Under the pieces are notes generated by a model. It saw only the letters and a list, made by a program, of their open reading frames with translations, did not search any database and was not told the origin of the DNA. Source: Mytilus edulis (lineage: Eukaryota; Mollusca; Bivalvia; Mytilida; Mytilidae). From it: DNA of 64,000 nucleotides. Where the stretch lies: contig NC_092346.1 in assembly GCF_963676685.1 (NCBI RefSeq), forward strand, positions 42,405,289 to 42,469,288. The letters run 5' to 3'. The stretch's first letter is position 1; every line of letters starts with the position of its first letter. Positions 59,701 to 64,000 of this stretch are shown here, in pieces. Both the position numbers and the translations under genes were made by a program.

Positions 59701-62700
59701 TGAAAGCCAATACTTTGTCTTCTATAGAAAAATATGAATGAGAGTCTAAAAAATCGGAGATAATGTTAATTAACCTTACAATGCAACCACCTGGAATCAC
59801 ACTTAATGAGGTAAAACATCTGTGTTTAGTAAGGATGTCCACTTAGATAATTAAATATAGATAGCTCAAGTCCTTGTGAACTCTCATACAGGTTTTTGCT
59901 GTCATAGGTGGTGTAGTTTGGCCACAAAGTAACATTAAGTTTTTTCACCAACATAAATAGACCTAAACAAGTCTGTCATTTTCTGACTTAGATAAGTCTA
60001 AAATTGAAACTACATTTTTATAATAAATACATGTTTTGACTTATTTAAGTCAAAAACAAAAATCGACTTGTTTATGTCTGAGCTCTAACTGATAAAACAA
60101 ATATTATTGAAATATTATTTTTACGGCATATTCCACAAGGCCAGAATATCATATTTGCTAAATCAGTGAGGTTAACTTTTCTTAGTGACAGGCATGTTAA
60201 AACCCTTCCACGATCTTTAAATGTCAACAAGTATTTAATAATATACAAAACTTTGAAGAGTTCACCATGCAGTTGCGAATATTAGACCTCGGGCACTGAT
60301 TTTTTTTTAATAACGAAATATACGTTTTGATTGAGGACAATATCCTTCATGATTCTTCTTTTTCCTCTTGTTCATATTTATGGCTTACTTATATACAATT
60401 TTGAAATCTAAAATGTAACAACACTATCTATACACTTTTGACAAAACAAGCAATGATTTATATTTTTTTTTTATTCAGGAAAACACTTATTGTATTATTA
60501 AATTTTTTTTTTTTTTTTCTCTCTGGCGCTCCTGGGTGCTTTTTAGTAGGACCAGATGGACAAAAATATAAGTGGTAGATTATGTACACAGAAACATATA
60601 TTAAACAAGAGATTGAAATTTCCTTTAAAAGAATGTCAAAGGGAGATCATTTTGTCTAATCTTGTCACAAATCCCAAGGCAAGACATAGATATGATGTTT
60701 CCAGTGTCGTCAACAATGTTTTGTGATTAGGTTAGTTTATAGGGAATTGCTAGTTGTAGATCAATGATATTTGGTATGCATATGTATTAGCATTGGCACA
60801 TCTCATTTCCATGGAAATGTTTTGCCCTGTAACTTCAGTCATGGTTCATTGACTGAATAATTTGCTTCACTTTTCATGTTAGAAGTATTGCTATTTTAAT
60901 TTTAACACTTAAAGAATGTTGGCATGGTTGTAGTGGGGGAGCAATTTTACATCTCCCATGCAGCTACTTTCTATGTTTGAAATCTTACAACACTCATTGT
61001 TTGAAGAAACATTTCTTCAAACTTTTCAAGGCTTCACCGAAAGAGAAGGATCAGTGATGTTTTAGTATATATCTTATGTATAAAATTGCTCCCCTACTAC
61101 AACCCATGCCAACATTCTTTTAGTGCCTGTCCCAATTTAAGAGTTTAATGGTCATGGTGGTTGTAATTAATGGGTCCATGTCTATCATATTTGGTTTTTT
61201 TCAGAAATTGCTTTGTTAAGCTTTAGATTTCTCAATAGAATAGTTTCATATTTTGCGGGCATGTCTTGCCATTTTGATGGTAACATGCAAATGTTGAAAT
61301 TACCCTACTTGATTAATGCAGTGACACTAGTCCAGATCTAGCATTGGTCTTCTTATAAATTTTTTTTTTTGCAACTGTAATGAACACTTTATGTAGCGTG
61401 TACCAGTTTAATAATATTTTGTCTTTTGCAGGTATCTGATAAAAGAGTATCCAGAAATCATGGAATTTTAGATGTAGAAGATAATAAGTTATATCTAACA
61501 CCTGTGAGTATAGATGACATATCTATAACCCTGACTTATCTAAAATTATAAAACTTAACAAGATTTATTTATATTCTCTGACAGGATCTGGTGAAATTAT
61601 AGAATTTAGTGAGGGCTATTCCAGAAAAAAATGTATGGGGGGGTTGGAAGGCACATTATATTAATAATACATGGGTGATGTCTATCAGAGCAACTTTTCA
61701 CACTATAATGCACTATAATTCTCAATTACAATTGTCTGAGTGGCGGGTGCTGACAAAAACTGCCTTCCAACCCCCCATACATTTTTTGCTGGAATAGCCC
61801 TGATGCGGTTTGAACAGTAGACACCAAACAATTGACCTGAGAATCTTCTGCAACTAATTCGAAAAACTGGCTGATTCTAAAGATTTATAAATATTCCTGG
61901 GATACTGCTTTTCATGGATTTTGTATATAAACTTGGAATTAAGATGAACCAGGAATTTAATGTTGAATGAATATCAAAATGTCTATAGGCATGATATGTT
62001 TGTACACAGAATTTTGAAAAGCCACAAAATCAAACATCCTGAAAAATGCAGTTTCTTTCAATCCACAAAAATTAATAGCAGCAAAAATAAATGAATATAT
62101 ATCATACTATATAGAACTTCGACTAAATTATGAATTGATTAACATATCTGTATAATATTCCTCACTGAACTGGTTCTGTTCAAATAGCTCTGTAACATAA
62201 TAAACAAATATCAAAAGCATTACATAATTATTTGATGTCTACCTCTCAACATTGTTGAGGGGGGATAGAACCTTTATCAGGATTCTGGGGTAGAGTGTTT
62301 TTAAGCTCAGGATTTCTGGAATGACCCTTTTGGGATGGAAGAATTTTTAATTCGAACTTCGGGATGTCGCTATTTAATTTTATTTAAATTTAGGACCTCA
62401 GGATTTCCTGTTTTTAAGCCCAGGATATGGGGATCAGGACCCCTCCTACCCCCTCAACAAACTAGTGTTACTCTCCAAAAGGAGAATGACAGAGAATATT
62501 AAAGATGAAGTAAAAGTTTTTGCGATTTTGTCACAAAACTAATTTTTGCTATAAACAGGCTTTAGAGGTTGTTGGACACAAACTTTGTGACCTTGACATA
62601 TTCCTTATATTTTTGTCTAGACACATGGTAATCCTTGTTTTTACAAGAAGGATGAAGATGATGAGTTACCATCATCATTAACTAAAGATGTTAGGATAGA

Positions 62701-62787
62701 ACTTAAAGATGGAGATATTTTTGGATTGTTGCCAGATAAGTTGTTCTACAAAGTGGAATACAGCCTTGTCAATGGATCAGAAAAAAG
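53768..62787 (+). CDS. APLF: APLF-like DNA-repair factor, FHA domain, 5' partial
   Basis: Amino-terminal FHA domain of the APLF/PNKP/aprataxin group, which binds CK2-phosphorylated XRCC1 and XRCC4 at DNA breaks; APLF promotes non-homologous end joining. Exons seen: 53768-53863 (32 codons), 61432-61503 (24 codons), 62621-62787 (ends in phase 2), all GT-AG. Residues: Gly26-Arg27 in KIGRGSF, DKRVSRNHGIL (35-45) carrying the FHA Ser39 and His42, and HGNPCFY (58-64). The DKRVSR and NPCFY motifs fit APLF better than PNKP or aprataxin. The rest, including expected PBZ zinc fingers, would lie beyond the window. Intron 1 is 7.6 kb and packed with transposons. An overlapping upstream ATG at 53760 gives a five-codon out-of-frame uORF. 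Confidence 0.85.
54015..54603. mobile_element. 589-bp MITE with long arms, TTAA target duplication (APLF intron 1)
   Basis: GGTTCATCATAAGG at the left is matched by CTTTTGG..TTATGATGAACC at the right. Arms extend over roughly 150 bp (GGCCGTGTTTACACC, AGTACAGACAAACTGGTAC, GGCAGGAACTAGATATATAA, TTTCAGAAAATTATAAACTT and complements). TTAA stands on both sides (54011-54014, 54604-54607), as for piggyBac or Kolobok elements. No transposase. Confidence 0.85.
54738..55580. repeat. Dispersed pair of ~110-bp direct repeats
   Basis: 54738-54845 and 55470-55580 share GGGGT[TG]CAAATTAG[TC]GGTGGT..GAGGTC.G.G, CTTCCACT.TTGCA, TTTGA.TTGGTT.C.AGCTA.GCC.GACGGA, and GAAAGAAAAT. Both are preceded by unrelated sequence. 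Probably two worn copies of one family. Confidence 0.65.
56290..56960 (-). repeat. GGGTTCCAACCCC repeat followed by ~118-bp tandem repeat
   Basis: 56290-56420 matches 28487-28642. Then five to six tandem units of about 118 bp follow, each with CCTCCTGTTTGAGAACTTGGAAA, GAGATCCCCACCCCTAAACCATATATATTCATG, ATGAAATATAGGGGGAGTCCCTGG. The 113-aa ORF over it is repeat translation. Confidence 0.85.
57149..58803. mobile_element. ~1.65-kb inverted-repeat element in APLF intron 1
   Basis: CTTCGTCGTGTGAATATTATAATGTTTTATGTCC at the left is mirrored by ACTTATAACATTATAATATTCACACGACGACTTG at the right; about 35 bp of the arms match with few changes. TTTGGAGATA..CATTTTAAT recurs directly near each end (57367, 58618). 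No coding region found inside. Confidence 0.7.
59434..60091 (+). mobile_element. 658-bp non-autonomous transposon, copy 2 (APLF intron 1)
   Basis: Same termini, length and orientation as 45392-46049, flanked by ATAAA at 59429-59433 and 60092-60096. The right end has one change (GAGCTCTAACTG). High identity over the whole length with few indels points to recent activity of a partner transposase elsewhere. Confidence 0.92.
60906..61125. mobile_element. 220-bp inverted-repeat element upstream of APLF exon 2
   Basis: CACTTAAAGAATGTTGGCATGG and CCATGCCAACATTCTTTTAGTG are the ends; the arms continue through GTAGTGGGGGAGCAATTTTA. The middle contains a second hairpin, TTTGAAGAAACATTTCTTCAAA. CACT-type ends but no clear target duplication. 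Confidence 0.8.
61613..61800. mobile_element. 188-bp hairpin element just after APLF exon 2
   Basis: GGGCTATTCCAGAAAAAAATG..GGGGGGTTGGAAGGCA mirrors TGCCTTCCAACCCCCCATACATTTTTTGCTGGAATAGCCC. TGA flanks both sides (61610-61612 and 61801-61803); a 3-bp duplication and GGGC ends would fit PIF/Harbinger, but three bases can match by chance. Confidence 0.8.
62253..62459 (+). repeat. 'GGGATCAGGACC' interspersed repeat in APLF intron 2
   Basis: Here both ends are kept: TTGTTGAGGGGGGATAG and CTACCCCCTCAACAA form a terminal inverted repeat, which shows the family is a MITE-like element; 627 and 52796 are other copies. Confidence 0.85.
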
Positions 62788-62988
62788 GTTTGTTAATATA
62801 TCAAAATAGATTTGTAGTCTCTAATCCTGTGAAGTGACTCATTTATTCTTGTACACTGTATATATGCAGTTGGAACATTTGAATTGATGGTAAATAGTTT
62901 CTTTGGAATCAAAATGGAATAAAAATAAACTCATTGTTAACATGTTAATGGATTTTATTTTATAATTATTTTCCGACTTTCTTTTCAG

Positions 62989-63052
62989 AATATTTTTTTA
63001 TGCATTTGCTGCACTAGAAGATGCATTGAAGTCATATGAAACCCCAAATTAA
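62989..63052 (+). other. Possible alternative terminal exon of APLF
   Basis: After TTTCTTTTCAG the phase left by exon 3 is met, giving RIFFYAFAALEDALKSYETPN and a stop. If used, it would yield a short FHA-only protein. The sequence after it resembles repeat DNA, and the strong acceptor may be chance. Confidence 0.25.
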
Positions 63053-63182
63053 AAAAAATATGCATATGTTAAACACTCGCTTAATACCCATGCTTTTTGT
63101 CAAGCCTTCGACTTTAGTCGAAAAAGCGAGACTAAGCAATCCTACATTCTACATTCTGTCCACAAATATTCACTCTGTGGTT

Positions 63183-64000
63183 TTTGTCGAGCCTGCAACT
63201 TTTGTTGCAGAAAGCTCGACATAGGGATAGTGATCCGGCGGCGGCTACGGCGGCGGTGTTAGCTAACTTCTTAAAAGCTTTATATTTTAGAAGGTGGAAG
63301 ACCTGGATGCTTCATACTTTGTATATAGATGCCTCATGTTACGAAGTTTCCATCAGTCACATGTCCAATGTCCTTGACCTCATTTTCATGGTTCAGTGGT
63401 TATAGTTAAATTTTTGTGTTTTGGTATGTTTTTTTTCATACTATATGCAATAGGTCTACTGTATTTGTTGTATGGAATGATTGTAAGGTGAACATGTCTA
63501 GCGGGCAGATGTCATGTGACCTTGACCTCATTTTCTTGGTTCAGTGGTTATAGTTAAATTTTTGTGTTTTGGTCTGTTTTTTTCATACTATATGCAATAG
63601 GTCTACTATATTTGTTGTATGGAATGATTGTAAGGTGTACATGTCTAGCGGGCAGGTGTCATGTGACCTTGACCTCATTTTCATGGTTCAGTGGTCAAAG
63701 TTAAGTTTTTGAGTTTTGGTCTATTTATCTAATACGATATGCCATAGGTCAACTATATTTGGTGTATGGAAATATTTTATGATCTTTATGTCAGTAGGGC
63801 AGGTTTCTTTTGACCATGACCTCATTTTCACGGTTCATTTCACAGTGTTAATTTTTTGTGTTTTGGTCAATTTTTCTTAAACTATAAGTAATAGGTCAAC
63901 TATATATGTTGTATAGAAGCATTGTTAGCTGTACATGTCTGCCTGGCATGGTTCATCTGACCTTGAACTTATTTTCATGGTTCATTGGTCTTTGTTGAGT
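63183..64000 (+). repeat. 'GAGCCTGCAAC..GTTGCAG' repeat with ~148-bp tandem units, runs off the window
   Basis: Head TTTTTGTCGAGCCTGCAACTTTTGTTGCAGAAAGCTCGACATAGGG and GGCGGCGGCTACGGCGGCGG, then units with CCTTGACCTCATTTTC at 63372, 63520 and 63667 and two more diverged ones. Copy of 51895-52570. Both small ORFs here are repeat translation. Confidence 0.88.

Noticed and set aside
59541-59741. 66-aa ORF shared by both 658-bp transposon copies
   Set aside because: Between the copies nearly all differences are amino-acid changing, so there is no sign of selection for a protein; it has no transposase motif.

Overview
This is AT-rich eukaryotic DNA with widely spaced short exons, GT-AG introns and dense interspersed repeats. 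I read it as bivalve mollusc, most likely a marine mussel (Mytilus-like). The basis is gene structure plus several repeat families I associate with mussel genomes: the 'agaagatgtggtatgattgccaatgagac' type, the 'TTTTAGCTCACCTG' type, and a short element with a hammerhead ribozyme core. The species call is recognition from memory, not a search.

Left 28 kb: I find no intact protein gene. The stretch holds a 2.26-kb minisatellite (13638-15896) abutted by a decayed hAT transposase (15897-16740), LINE 3'-end relics (6.2-6.8 and 21.7-22.1 kb), two long arrays of TTAATATTAA palindromes in opposite orientation sharing an identical 40-bp edge (10969-11290 and 25141-25571), a 1.7-kb element with repeated AAAGTCACAGGACAA ends, and several inverted-repeat MITEs, three of which keep clean 9-bp target duplications.

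Right 36 kb: three conserved genes. Legumain (LGMN, lysosomal asparaginyl endopeptidase) runs on the minus strand in 13 coding exons from 44620 to 29077 and is complete, 436 aa. A TEX30/KANSL3-type alpha/beta hydrolase runs on the plus strand in 4 exons from 44832 to 50082, complete, 248 aa. The 5' part of an APLF-like DNA-repair protein (FHA domain) runs on the plus strand from 53768 and leaves the window after three exons. Reading frames and splice phases were followed by hand across every junction and are consistent.

LGMN and TEX30 are head to head with 211 bp between start codons. This shared promoter holds two TFEB/MITF-type E-boxes, one a near-CLEAR motif, which suits a lysosomal gene. 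The introns are full of non-autonomous DNA transposons; the cleanest are two 658-bp copies of one family, each with its own 5-bp target duplication, one in TEX30 intron 1 and one in APLF intron 1. LGMN acts in the endolysosome, TEX30 is an uncharacterised hydrolase, and APLF acts in nuclear double-strand-break repair; nothing suggests a common pathway.
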